A DNA stretch of 64,000 bases. Source: Escherichia sp. E1V33 (lineage in GTDB: Bacteria > Pseudomonadota > Gammaproteobacteria > Enterobacterales > Enterobacteriaceae). The position numbers and the translations under genes are program-made. The notes beneath the pieces are model-generated. The model searched no databases. It was not told where the DNA came from and worked only from the letters and a program-made list of their open reading frames with translations. The stretch is from the NCBI RefSeq assembly GCF_004211955.1, contig NZ_RHJI01000015.1:186001-250000 (forward strand), given 5' to 3'. Below, piece after piece: positions 51,651-60,769 of the stretch. Positions within the stretch are counted from its first letter, which is position 1. Every line of letters begins with the position of its first letter.

Positions 51651-54521
51651 TTATATTTTTTTCAGTTCGGTGAGTATTTTCTCCGGGGTGAAATGCCATT
51701 TGCGCAACCATATGCCGCAAGCATCGTGAATTGCGGTAGCAATTGCCGGTGCAGCGCCGTTCACGCCGATCTCCGAGATTGATTTCGCTCCGAATGGGCC
51801 GACTTTATCGTCACTTGGTACCAGCACAGCGCGGAAATCACGCGGAATATCGCCAATTTTCGGCGCGCCATAGCTGCGTAAATCACGCGTTAATGGGTGT
51901 CCTTTGGCGTCATAAATGATCTCTTCGCTCATGCTGTGGCCGATAGCTCGGAGGGTAGCGCCGTAGATCTGCCCCAACGCTAACTCCGGGTTGACCGGAG
52001 TACCGCAATCCAGCAAGGCGTAGAATTTATCCAGGCGGATTTCACCGGTACGTGTATTGACGGCCACTTCAGCGAAGTTTGCCCCATACGGGAAGGCGAA
52101 ATCAGGCGTGATGTAACTGGCTGTTCCAACCAGCGAACCAAAGCCAGTACCGGTTTCGCCTTTATGGGCAATATCTCCGAAACTGACTTCGCCTTTCTTG
52201 CCGCGAACGACACCCGGCGTTGCCAGTTGAACATCTTCCAAGGGCTCACCCAACATCTGCGCGCCGTGAAAAAGGATTTTCTCGCGTAAATTTTCCGCGG
52301 CCATACGCGCGGCGTTGCCTGAGAAGCAAGTGCCAGAGGACGCATACGCGCCTTTATCAAACAACGCATGGTCGGTATCACCGGAGATAACATGCACGTC
52401 CTGCGGTGGGCAGTGCAGCACTTCCGCTGCCAGTTTAGTGACTACAGTATCCAGACCCGTACCGATGTCAGCACCGCCAGAATGGACGATAAATGTACCG
52501 TCTGATTCCAGTTTGATCATACAGTTAGCCTGATCGATATCCGGGATCCCCGACTTCTGCATGATAATGGCGACGCCACGACCCACGCGCCAGTCACCTT
52601 TCTGCGCTTTAGGTGAAGACCACTGGATCATTTCACGCCCCTGACGCAGGATCTCTTCCAGTGCGCAGCTGGCGGCGGAAGGAACGGAGGTCGGCGCTTT
52701 ACCTTCGCCAATAGCGCCGAGAATTTTCAGCTCTTGCCCTTCGTGTACCCGGTTACGTTCGATAATTTCCAGCTGATCGATCTGCAACTGTTCAGCCAGT
52801 TCCGCTAATGCCATGGTGATAGCGAAGTTACCTTTCGGTGCGCCATAACCCTGATAAGCACCATTTGGGCAGATGTTGCTGTAGTAGGTGGTGACCTGGA
52901 AATCGACGTTATCGCACGGATATAACGGCAGTGATAGCGCCGGTCCGTTACACGGTACGGTGAGTGAGTGGTTGCCGTAAGGGCCTGTGTTGGCGCGGAA
53001 ATCCATCTTCACTGCCGTCAGGCGACCATCTTTTTTGGCCCCCAGTTTGACGGTGACTTTCGCGACGTGACGAGAGGTGTTAGCAATAAACTCTTCTTCA
53101 CGGGTGTAGCGGAACAGTACCGGACGCCCGGTCACGCAGGTTGCCCAGGCGCACACTTCTTCCAGCAGAATGTCCTGTTTAGACCCAAAACCGCCGCCTA
53201 CGCGTTCTTTAATGACATGAACTTTATGCTGTTTCATACCCACGAGACGCGCAACCTGGCGGCGCAGGTGCCACGGTACTTGAGTGGACGCGTGGATAAC
53301 CAGACGATCGCCGTCCATGCGGGTAAAGCAGATATGTGTTTCAGTCGGGCATTGCTGCGCCTGAGTGGAGTTATAGGTTCTTTCAATGATCACATCGGCG
53401 TCGGCAAAGCCTTTGTCCATATCACCAATATGACCATGAATACTGGCGGCGATATTTTTGCGAGGGCGAGAACCGATAGGGAAGTTAATGATCATATGCT
53501 CGCCGCGCTGGGCTGCATGGCTGTTATCGTCTTCCAGAGTATCTGGCGCACCAGCAACATACACCACCGGTTCATCGTGTACGACAGGCGCATCTTCCGC
53601 CATTGCCTCGTCAATCGACATTACTGGCTTAAGCACTTCATATTCAACGTCAATGAGCTCAAGTGCCGCGAGCGCGATCTCTTCACTCTCGGCAACAACC
53701 GCAGCAACGCGATCGCCGACGTGGCGCATTTTCTTACCAAACATGCGACGGTCTAACGGAGAAGGTTCCGGTGCGCTCTGACCACCTGGCGTGTAGTAGA
53801 TATCCGGGCAATTCAGGTGAGTAATCACATGAACAACGCCCGGTAAGGCCTCGGCTTTGCTGACATCCAGACGGGTAATCAGTGCGTGAGCGTGTGGGCT
53901 ACGTAACATTTTAATGACGCAGGCGTCAGCGGTTACGCGGTCTTCAACATAGCAGGGTTTAGCCTGCACCATTTTGGCAGCGTCGGTTTTTGGGTAATGT
54001 TTACCAATAACTTTAAGGTCATCGCGGAAAGTCGGGGCGATATCAATCGTGGCCTGTGGGTTATTCTTACGTGCAACAGCCAGTTCAATGACCTGGTAGT
54101 ATTGCTGCCAGCCAGCATCGCGGCTGAACAGGCCAGAAAGCGCGTCGTCGATCTCTTCGCGAGTTGGTGTGGCGATGCGATCGAGAAGATCGGTGATAAT
54201 CAGAGCCGCAGCCGGATCGTTATAACCGGACTGCACCACGCCGACATCAACCATTGCCTGTTGAACCAGACTTAATTCATTCCATTTTCCTAAGGATTCA
54301 GCGGTGAGAATGTCTGCGTTTTCTAACTGTGCTGCAATCAACAGGGAGGCGTTAAGGATATTACCGTTAAAAAGAATCGCATCAGAACCGGCAAAACCGA
54401 AGCCATCATCACTGTTGCGCACAGAGTGCATGCCCATGCCAAACAACAGCTTTTGCACGTTCTCGCCAGGATTGGCCTTTAGCTCCTGGGGCGCGCCATT
54501 TAAAGTAAAGTGGATATTCAT
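51651..54521 (-). CDS. xdhD: Molybdenum hydroxylase XdhD (putative hypoxanthine/urate-pathway enzyme)
   Basis: A 956-residue member of the xanthine dehydrogenase family. Residues 1-150 align with the [2Fe-2S] domain but contain no Cys; the first Cys is at residue 190. The rest is the molybdopterin hydroxylase part: GGQSAPEPSP, KERVGGGFGSKQD (about 443-455), a Glu-rich pocket and the C-terminal SEIGVNGAAPAI with the expected catalytic Glu. It overlaps ygfM by four bases. Likely works with YgfM (FAD) and YgfK. The cluster has been tied to purine and urate breakdown; the exact reaction is not shown by sequence. Confidence 0.93.
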   Translation of the reverse strand: MNIHFTLNGAPQELKANPGENVQKLLFGMGMHSVRNSDDGFGFAGSDAILFNGNILNASLLIAAQLENADILTAESLGKWNELSLVQQAMVDVGVVQSGYNDPAAALIITDLLDRIATPTREEIDDALSGLFSRDAGWQQYYQVIELAVARKNNPQATIDIAPTFRDDLKVIGKHYPKTDAAKMVQAKPCYVEDRVTADACVIKMLRSPHAHALITRLDVSKAEALPGVVHVITHLNCPDIYYTPGGQSAPEPSPLDRRMFGKKMRHVGDRVAAVVAESEEIALAALELIDVEYEVLKPVMSIDEAMAEDAPVVHDEPVVYVAGAPDTLEDDNSHAAQRGEHMIINFPIGSRPRKNIAASIHGHIGDMDKGFADADVIIERTYNSTQAQQCPTETHICFTRMDGDRLVIHASTQVPWHLRRQVARLVGMKQHKVHVIKERVGGGFGSKQDILLEEVCAWATCVTGRPVLFRYTREEEFIANTSRHVAKVTVKLGAKKDGRLTAVKMDFRANTGPYGNHSLTVPCNGPALSLPLYPCDNVDFQVTTYYSNICPNGAYQGYGAPKGNFAITMALAELAEQLQIDQLEIIERNRVHEGQELKILGAIGEGKAPTSVPSAASCALEEILRQGREMIQWSSPKAQKGDWRVGRGVAIIMQKSGIPDIDQANCMIKLESDGTFIVHSGGADIGTGLDTVVTKLAAEVLHCPPQDVHVISGDTDHALFDKGAYASSGTCFSGNAARMAAENLREKILFHGAQMLGEPLEDVQLATPGVVRGKKGEVSFGDIAHKGETGTGFGSLVGTASYITPDFAFPYGANFAEVAVNTRTGEIRLDKFYALLDCGTPVNPELALGQIYGATLRAIGHSMSEEIIYDAKGHPLTRDLRSYGAPKIGDIPRDFRAVLVPSDDKVGPFGAKSISEIGVNGAAPAIATAIHDACGIWLRKWHFTPEKILTELKKI

Positions 54522-55297
54522 ACGGCTTCCTCCCCAGCCTGTTGGCAGTCGGCATACAGGTCGGCTACCAGAACTCCCGTGATATAGCGTTTATACGCTA
54601 CGCTACCCCGCAAATCTTCCTGGGGGAAAATGGCGTTGGCGACGGCTTGTTCCAGCGCGTAGCCTTCCAGATTTTGTTTTTCAACATCATGTAGACGCAG
54701 TGCTTTACTGGTTACGCCATCCAGTGCAATTCGCATACCGTCGTGGTCTGTTATTGCAACGGCTGCCGTCACGACGGTTAAACCTGCCTGAGAACGGCTA
54801 ATTTTGCGGGTCGCACAGGTGCGATACGGATCTTTAATGATAATTTCGGTTAGCAGGCGATCGCATGGGCAGGTCAGGTAGTCCTCGATTGACAGCGTTT
54901 CGCCGTTGCCAAAAACCAGTTCAGCATCCAGTGCCAGCAGGACGGGAAGCAGCACCGACTCTTCCTGCCGGGCGGCGATTTCACCACCAATGGTCGACTG
55001 ATTACGAACATGGCGTGAGTAAACAAAACCGAGGGCTTCACGCAGTGCTGCAGGAATAAATCGCGCATCACGCAGTGGCTGCAAGCGAGACATTGCACCA
55101 ATCCGCAGTGCACCGTTATCCCAGTCAACCCAGTCCAGTTCCAGATCCTGTAAGGAAATGGCAATCTTTTTATCGGTACGGGTTGGTGTAGCGTTGAGTT
55201 TGCTGCCCCCGGCGAACCAGACGGCTTCATCCTGGTAGCGGCGCTTCAGTTCCAGCGCCTGTTCGACAGAGTCGGGCCTGAAAAATTGTTCAATCAT
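54518..55297 (-). CDS. ygfM: FAD-binding subunit of molybdenum hydroxylase (YgfM)
   Basis: A 259-residue protein of the CoxM/XdhB FAD type (PCMH fold). FFRPDSVEQALELKRRYQDEA leads into WFAGGSKLNATPTRTDK (about 28-44), the FAD loop, and NQSTIGGEIAARQEES (about 99-114) is the second FAD motif. It is the probable electron-transfer partner of XdhD, with which it overlaps by four bases. The gap back to ssnA is 50 bp and holds a long hairpin. Confidence 0.93.
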   Translation of the reverse strand: MIEQFFRPDSVEQALELKRRYQDEAVWFAGGSKLNATPTRTDKKIAISLQDLELDWVDWDNGALRIGAMSRLQPLRDARFIPAALREALGFVYSRHVRNQSTIGGEIAARQEESVLLPVLLALDAELVFGNGETLSIEDYLTCPCDRLLTEIIIKDPYRTCATRKISRSQAGLTVVTAAVAITDHDGMRIALDGVTSKALRLHDVEKQNLEGYALEQAVANAIFPQEDLRGSVAYKRYITGVLVADLYADCQQAGEEAV

Positions 55298-55312
55298 CTT
55301 CTTTCCTTATTT

Positions 55313-55339
55313 AACCCTCTTCCCGGAAGGAAGAGGGTT
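55313..55339 (-). other. 11-bp perfect hairpin between ssnA and ygfM
   Basis: AACCCTCTTCC pairs perfectly with GGAAGAGGGTT around a five-base loop, in the 50-bp gap between two genes transcribed leftward. The T-run (TTTTTGTC) is on the opposite strand, so for this operon it is likely an mRNA-stabilising or attenuating stem rather than a full terminator. Confidence 0.7.
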
Positions 55340-55347
55340 TTTGTCAT

Positions 55348-56676
55348 TTATGCCAATGCATCCATACGACGCCACATACTGGCAGCGGCTTTTCTGGCTT
55401 GCGCATAAATGGAATCGCAATCGAAGTTAAACTGACGGTCTTCATAGACCATCACGCCATTGACCATCACGCTGTGAACGCAGCCAGACCCCATGCCAAA
55501 AGCGATATGTCCGGCGATATTGTCTGCCAGTAGCGGCGTCGGCGAGTTGTAATCGCAAATGGTTAAATCTGCTTTATAACCGGCTTCCAGGAGGCCAAAT
55601 TTCGCGCCAAAGTTGCGGCTTATCAGTTCGTTGCCGTTAGCAAGAGCTTTGGCAAAACTGTCAGGCCACAGCGGACCACCCGCATCACGATGTTTAAAGA
55701 AGGCAAATTTCATCTCTTCAAACATGTCTGAACCAATGCCGTCGGTTCCCAACGCCAGATTGCGAATATCACTAAGGTGATGGTTGTAGCCGACATGGTT
55801 GTTCATGTTCGAACGAGCGTTATGCACCAGGAACGCATCGCGCTGATTGAGCAGAGCAATATCTTCTTTTGACAAATACAGACCGTGAGCAACCAGCGTT
55901 TTGCTGTCGATAAGATCGTATTCCGCCAGCCGTACCAACAGATCTTTTCCGTGCCAGTGATGGCTGTGAGAAACGTCGTAAAGGTCTTCAGCGGCGTGAA
56001 TGTGTAAACCACGCCCGGTAGCTTTCACTGCTTCGCGCAGCATTTCCAGCCCGGCATCCGGCACGGTAAACGGGGCGTGAGCGCCGATATGCGCTTCCAC
56101 CAGATACGGTTCGGTTGCCGCTTTCTTCGCATTATCAATCTGACGGGCGAAGCGGATATTTTCTTCTACCCCTTCCTGTAATTCTTTAATGCCGTTGTTA
56201 CGGTCAGTGGTTTCAAAACAGGTCATCGCGCGCAGGCCAACTTTTAAAAATGCGTTGCGTAGCGTTGAGAGCGACCCGCCGATATACGCCGGAGAGGCAT
56301 GGTGATCAATAACCGATGTACATCCGTTCTTGATCGCTTCCAGTGAACAAATCAGTCCGCTGTAGTAGAGAGATTCTTCGTCAAGGGCGCGATCGAGCCG
56401 CCACCAGAGATTTTTCAGCGTTGAGATGAAGTCAGGGCAGGGGGCGATGTTCGCCATAATCCCGCGGGAAAGCCCCGAGTAAAAATGGTTATGCGAGCAG
56501 ACAATCCCTGGCATGACTATCCGACCGTGCATCTCTTTGAAGCTAGCTTCAGGAAAGCGTTGTGTCAGGGCATCACCGATCGCGACAATCACATCATTTT
56601 CGATGGCAATATCGACGCCTTCCTGCACTTTTGCCGGGTGCAACTGAACTGCGGTGACATTCTTCAGAATCAACAT
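55348..56676 (-). CDS. ssnA: Amidohydrolase SsnA
   Basis: A 442-residue amidohydrolase-superfamily protein starting MLILKNVTAVQLHPAKVQ. The metal-binding SHNHFYSG (HxH, about 61-68), HIHAAEDLYD (His about 225) and the C-terminal Asp in LGTDGIGSD (about 302) are present. The natural substrate is unknown. Known links are with stationary-phase survival and the purine/urate cluster; hydrolysis of a purine ring-opening product fits. It starts two bases after the ygfK stop. Confidence 0.93.
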   Translation of the reverse strand: MLILKNVTAVQLHPAKVQEGVDIAIENDVIVAIGDALTQRFPEASFKEMHGRIVMPGIVCSHNHFYSGLSRGIMANIAPCPDFISTLKNLWWRLDRALDEESLYYSGLICSLEAIKNGCTSVIDHHASPAYIGGSLSTLRNAFLKVGLRAMTCFETTDRNNGIKELQEGVEENIRFARQIDNAKKAATEPYLVEAHIGAHAPFTVPDAGLEMLREAVKATGRGLHIHAAEDLYDVSHSHHWHGKDLLVRLAEYDLIDSKTLVAHGLYLSKEDIALLNQRDAFLVHNARSNMNNHVGYNHHLSDIRNLALGTDGIGSDMFEEMKFAFFKHRDAGGPLWPDSFAKALANGNELISRNFGAKFGLLEAGYKADLTICDYNSPTPLLADNIAGHIAFGMGSGCVHSVMVNGVMVYEDRQFNFDCDSIYAQARKAAASMWRRMDALA

Positions 56677-56678
56677 GA

Positions 56679-59600
56679 TTACGCCTCCACGCGGCCCAAC
56701 AGATAATGATGGTGCTGGTGGACATGGCTGATAATGCGGCACATATCGTTCAGCTCTGGCGGTACGTTGTTGAACTGGCCTTCGCTGTCGATGTTTAACA
56801 CCCAGCTTTGGTTATTCAGACGCACGCGTACCCGACAATCTTCCACCAGGAAGCCTGGGTTACTGCTGTTATCAAAGTCTTGCGACAGGCTGAAGACGGT
56901 GATTTTGTCTTTGTACGGTTTACCGTTCCACGGGCAGAACTGAGCGCAGTTGCCGCATTCGTTACAGTAAGCGTCGAGGTGCAGCGTCTGGAAACGGTTC
57001 TGGAAGCCAGGGACCGCAATGGAGACGTTGGCGCGGTTCGGGCAGACATCAACACACTTGCTGCAAACGTAGTTACATTCAAGACAACGTGCGGCTTCCT
57101 GAGCGACAAATGCGTCACGATCATCGCTGTTCACCAGGGTGACAGAGATATCGCCTTTGCGTTGGTAGATTTCCGCCGGATTGACGTTGTTCCAGTATTT
57201 ATCGCTTTGGTGTGAACGGATATTTTCCCGGCTAAGGATGGCATCCGATGCCCGACGAGCTGTGCCGACTGCCGCGACAATGGAGGATGGTCCGCGCTGT
57301 ACGTCGCCGATCATAAAGACGTCAGTCAGACGAGTTTCGCCATTATGGTCGACGTCTGGCCAGCCGTTTTTGTCCAGCGGCACGCCCATCGCATTCAGGG
57401 CTTCAGTGTCCTGCTGTTCGCCAATGGCGGTAATCAGACTGTCTACATGCAGTGTTACCGTTTCGTTGGTTTCTACCGGGCGGCGACGACCTTTCTCGTC
57501 AGGTTCGCCAAGTGACATGACGCGCAACGTTAAGGTGCCATCAGCATCGAAACGTTCAGGATTGTTCAGAAAACGGAACTCTACGCCATCGTGCAGTGCT
57601 TCTTCATACTCTTCGCGCCACGCAGGCATCTCTTGCAATGAACGACGGTAAACGATAGTTGCTTTTTTTACGCCTGGAACGCGTAACGCCGCACGAGCGC
57701 AGTCCATTGCGGTGTTACCCGCTCCGACAACGACCACATGTTTGCCCAGCTTGAGCGCTGTGCCCTTGTTGTATTCACGCAGGAAGGGGAGTGATTTCCA
57801 GACATTTTGGTTGTCGCCCGCCAGTTTCACACCGCTATTTTTATCGGTGCCGGTGGCAATCAGAACATAATGGAAGCCCTGATTTTTTAACTGTTCAACG
57901 GTCAAATCGGGTGAGCAGCCATACTCAAATTTCACGCCGTGAGCGGCAACAAAATCGATATCGTGCTGAATTAACTCTGCAGGAATACGGAACTGAGGGA
58001 TGATATTTTTCACCACGCCGCCCGCATTGGCTTCGCGTTCAAACAGCGTAACCGGATGGCCCGCTCTGGCAAGGAAGTAACCTGCTGCCAGACCCGCCGG
58101 ACCTGCACCAATCACGGCAACCGGATGGCGTGAACCAGAACCGGCTGGTTTGTGCCAACGTTGCTTATATTCATCCCAACCTTTTTCCAGCGCGACTTTT
58201 TTCAGTACGCGGATATTCAGTGCACTGTCGTAATCCAGGCGGGTACAGTTGTATTGGCACTGGTGATCGCAAATATGACCGGTAATGGCGGGCAGGGCGT
58301 TGCGTTGGTAGATAAGTTCCAGCGCGTCGGCATAGCGGTGTTCGCCAAGCAGACGAATATATTCCGGAATGTCCTGTTTGATGGCACAAGCAGTAACACA
58401 GGGGGCAACGTAGCAGTCGGTTAGCGGCAGGTCTTCCGCCACTTCAACACGCTCTTCTGGCTTCCAGTGTTTCTGGGTGTATTCCATGGTTAGCGCGTCT
58501 GCTGCCAGTCTGTTCAGTCGTTCGACGTCAACATGGTCAAGTCCCCAGGCGTCGGAGCCTTCCAGCTCGCGCATGCAGGCACTTAAGCGCAGATAGCCAC
58601 CAGGTTTCAGCAGGTCGGTTGCCATGGTGATAGGGCGAATACCAGTATCAAAAATATCGCGGATAGTCAGCTGACTGGCACCACCGGAATAAGAAATGGG
58701 CAGTTTGCCGTCAAAGGCGCGAGAGAGAACTGCTGCAACATTGATGGAGAGCGGGAACAGCGCACGGCCTGACATATACATCTCTTCACCAGGCAGTGCG
58801 CCTTTATTGTTGATGGTGCCGAGAGTGTTAGTCAGTTTTACGCCAAAGCCGAGTGATTTTTCTTTTGCCAGCGCCATCAGGCGTTCCAGCATTTCCAGTG
58901 CTTGCGTCAGCTTGAGGTCGTGATCAAATGACTCTTCTTTTAAGTCTATGTAACCGAAACCGCAGACATCGAGGATCTCACGAACACGCGCGTAACCCAA
59001 TAATGTTGGGTTGAGTTTCACGAAGGTATTAAGCTCTTTTTCTTCCAGCATGTAACGGCAAATGGCTTCGATTTCATGTGGAGGGCAGCCGTGCATCGTT
59101 GAGAGGGTAACGCCTTGTACCATGCTGGTGGGGATGCGAGCGGGTAAGGCTTGCAAGCTTTCGCGTTTTTCCTGCAATCCGTGGCGGGCTAAAAATGCGT
59201 CATCCTGGAGTAATTTATTCAGCGTATCGCGATATTGAGCGAATTTCGGATGGTCAGATGCGTCCATCATATTGTCGATGAACTGTTGCATCGGCGGTTG
59301 CTTAATACCTTCGAGGTTGTAACCGACGCTCATATTAAAGATGAACGATTTACCGGAATCAGAAGGCTGGAACATCGCTTCGAGAAGGTGCAGGGCAAAC
59401 CAGGCTTTGAGGTATTCATCCCAGGCTTTAAGCAGGGTAAATTCGGTAGACCATTCGGTGTTAAAGCACTCGTCTTCGGCATCGATACAGGGCTTTTCCA
59501 GCTCCAGGCGGTCAAGAATTTGGACGGTTTTTAGTTCGATGAAGCGTCCGCCAGTCAGCCAGGATGTGACGATGTTTTGTGCGAGTTGCGTGTGCGGACC

Positions 59601-59777
59601 TGCGGCAGGGCCGACCGGTGTTGCACAGGTTTCACCGAAAACACTGACGGATTTGCCTTTTGCGGGTGAGTAAAACTGTTGCTCGGGAATACCAAAGATT
59701 GAGCGTTGTTGTTGGTATTCATCAAATATGCGCGTCAAAAGTTCCTCAAACGGAATGGGACGCATAATATCCCCCAT
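56679..59777 (-). CDS. ygfK: Iron-sulfur flavoprotein YgfK (putative reductase of the purine/urate cluster)
   Basis: A 1032-residue multidomain protein. Residues 1-430 look like a dihydropyrimidine-dehydrogenase/dihydroorotate TIM barrel (TLSTMHGCPP; GGASQLTIRDIFDTG). Residues 450-545 hold the glutamate-synthase-type Cys region (CYVAPCVTACA; CDHQCQYNC). Residues 550-880 are an FAD/NADPH fold ([12 protein letters not shown], about 555-566; VVGAGNTAMDCAR). Residues 898-955 are a ferredoxin (CLECNYVCSKC; CNECGNCAQFC). The family is often labelled putative selenate reductase subunit. The start is supported by AGGAGAGGGTT. Confidence 0.93.
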   Translation of the reverse strand: MGDIMRPIPFEELLTRIFDEYQQQRSIFGIPEQQFYSPAKGKSVSVFGETCATPVGPAAGPHTQLAQNIVTSWLTGGRFIELKTVQILDRLELEKPCIDAEDECFNTEWSTEFTLLKAWDEYLKAWFALHLLEAMFQPSDSGKSFIFNMSVGYNLEGIKQPPMQQFIDNMMDASDHPKFAQYRDTLNKLLQDDAFLARHGLQEKRESLQALPARIPTSMVQGVTLSTMHGCPPHEIEAICRYMLEEKELNTFVKLNPTLLGYARVREILDVCGFGYIDLKEESFDHDLKLTQALEMLERLMALAKEKSLGFGVKLTNTLGTINNKGALPGEEMYMSGRALFPLSINVAAVLSRAFDGKLPISYSGGASQLTIRDIFDTGIRPITMATDLLKPGGYLRLSACMRELEGSDAWGLDHVDVERLNRLAADALTMEYTQKHWKPEERVEVAEDLPLTDCYVAPCVTACAIKQDIPEYIRLLGEHRYADALELIYQRNALPAITGHICDHQCQYNCTRLDYDSALNIRVLKKVALEKGWDEYKQRWHKPAGSGSRHPVAVIGAGPAGLAAGYFLARAGHPVTLFEREANAGGVVKNIIPQFRIPAELIQHDIDFVAAHGVKFEYGCSPDLTVEQLKNQGFHYVLIATGTDKNSGVKLAGDNQNVWKSLPFLREYNKGTALKLGKHVVVVGAGNTAMDCARAALRVPGVKKATIVYRRSLQEMPAWREEYEEALHDGVEFRFLNNPERFDADGTLTLRVMSLGEPDEKGRRRPVETNETVTLHVDSLITAIGEQQDTEALNAMGVPLDKNGWPDVDHNGETRLTDVFMIGDVQRGPSSIVAAVGTARRASDAILSRENIRSHQSDKYWNNVNPAEIYQRKGDISVTLVNSDDRDAFVAQEAARCLECNYVCSKCVDVCPNRANVSIAVPGFQNRFQTLHLDAYCNECGNCAQFCPWNGKPYKDKITVFSLSQDFDNSSNPGFLVEDCRVRVRLNNQSWVLNIDSEGQFNNVPPELNDMCRIISHVHQHHHYLLGRVEA

Positions 59778-59858
59778 AACCCTCTCCTTAGCTTATACAG
59801 ATATCATTGAGTGACCGGTGTTGAGACATCCGGTGGTTTAGGGGGATAGAGCAACAAT

Positions 59859-59874
59859 CGCACCACTCTTGCCA
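59859..59874 (-). promoter_or_regulatory. Possible sigma54 box upstream of ygfK
   Basis: Leftward TGGCAAGAGTGGTGCG has GG and GC separated by exactly ten bases, the -24/-12 spacing of sigma54 promoters, but matches the consensus only partly (GTGC for TTGC, A for C). It would start about 70 bp before ygfK. Tentative. Confidence 0.35.
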
Positions 59875-59886
59875 GGTTAGGCGGGA

Positions 59887-59944
59887 AATATAAAAAAATG
59901 TGAGGCGGCTCGAAACTTAAGTGCTTTTTGTGAATGAACTCACA
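59887..59944 (-). promoter_or_regulatory. CRP-type operator and candidate promoter upstream of ygfK
   Basis: TGTGA-ATGAAC-TCACA (59929-59944) is a perfect CRP half-site palindrome. About 45 bp downstream, leftward, TATATT (59892-59887) could be a -10 box with a poor -35, as in CRP-dependent promoters. The remaining 59945-60097, before mocA, holds an eight-G run at 60057-60064 and no gene. Confidence 0.6.
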
Positions 59945-60097
59945 GGTGCCAAATGAGAATTAAAATCACTCCTGAAAATTATTATTGCTAGCCCATTTAT
60001 CACTTTTTCTCTTTTCTCAAAATCAGTGATTCCTTATCATTATGATAAAGAGTATTGGGGGGGGTAATATTTGAACGCAATCGTTTAACTACGTTTT

Positions 60098-60676
60098 CTA
60101 AATTTCAATAAACCTTTTCTTCGCTGTAATAAAGTCATCAGGAGTATCAATATCTAAAATTATTTCTGCATTTTCTATTTCGACGGAATAATGTTCTCCC
60201 ATAAGGAGTGCCTGACGCATATTGGAGACATTGGGTCGCTGAATTGCCTGCATCAGGCATGGCTTTGACACTAAAATCGGATGGCCGGGGATGCCATTAT
60301 GGAGTGGCAGTATTGCGCCATAATTACGTAACGACCAGATTTTTCTAAAAATATCGATGGTGAGGGTTGGCATGTCACCGTGGGTGAGAAAACAATGTTC
60401 TGTTTGCACCGCGGGTACTGCAGCCTTTACTGATGTCAGTAACCCCTGCGCATAATCTGGGTTGTGGATAATAGTGATATTGCTCTGGTTCGCATAGCGT
60501 TCGTGCAGTTCATTACCACGATAGCCGGTGACTAAAATTATTCGGCTACAAAACTGCAACGCATTTTTGATACTTGTATCAAGAATTGTTCCCTGTTGCC
60601 AGGGTAACATCATTTTCCATTGCCCCATTCTTGATGATAATCCAGCAGCAGTAATTATACAGTCGATGGCTGACAT
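60098..60676 (-). CDS. mocA: Molybdenum cofactor cytidylyltransferase
   Basis: Transfers CMP to molybdopterin, forming the MCD cofactor used by xanthine-dehydrogenase-type enzymes. The 192 residues open with the nucleotide-binding loop ITAAGLSSRMGQWKMMLP (about residues 8-25); HGDMPTL (about 98-104) supplies the metal-binding Asp region. It lies upstream of ygfK on the same strand and diverges from yqeC. Formerly ygfJ. The cofactor need of XdhD explains its place here. Confidence 0.95.
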   Translation of the reverse strand: MSAIDCIITAAGLSSRMGQWKMMLPWQQGTILDTSIKNALQFCSRIILVTGYRGNELHERYANQSNITIIHNPDYAQGLLTSVKAAVPAVQTEHCFLTHGDMPTLTIDIFRKIWSLRNYGAILPLHNGIPGHPILVSKPCLMQAIQRPNVSNMRQALLMGEHYSVEIENAEIILDIDTPDDFITAKKRFIEI

Positions 60677-60769
60677 AGTGGTTCCATTATTTATAGGAGC
60701 TAATAACGTCTGAAAATACGTTACTCCCTGATTAATGCGTATTTACCCCAGAGAGGTCCATGAAGATTC

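Noticed and set aside
60057-60064. Run of eight G upstream of mocA's 3' side as a phase-variable tract
   Set aside because: It lies in non-coding sequence beyond the stop of mocA and away from any clear promoter, so length changes would not obviously switch a gene.
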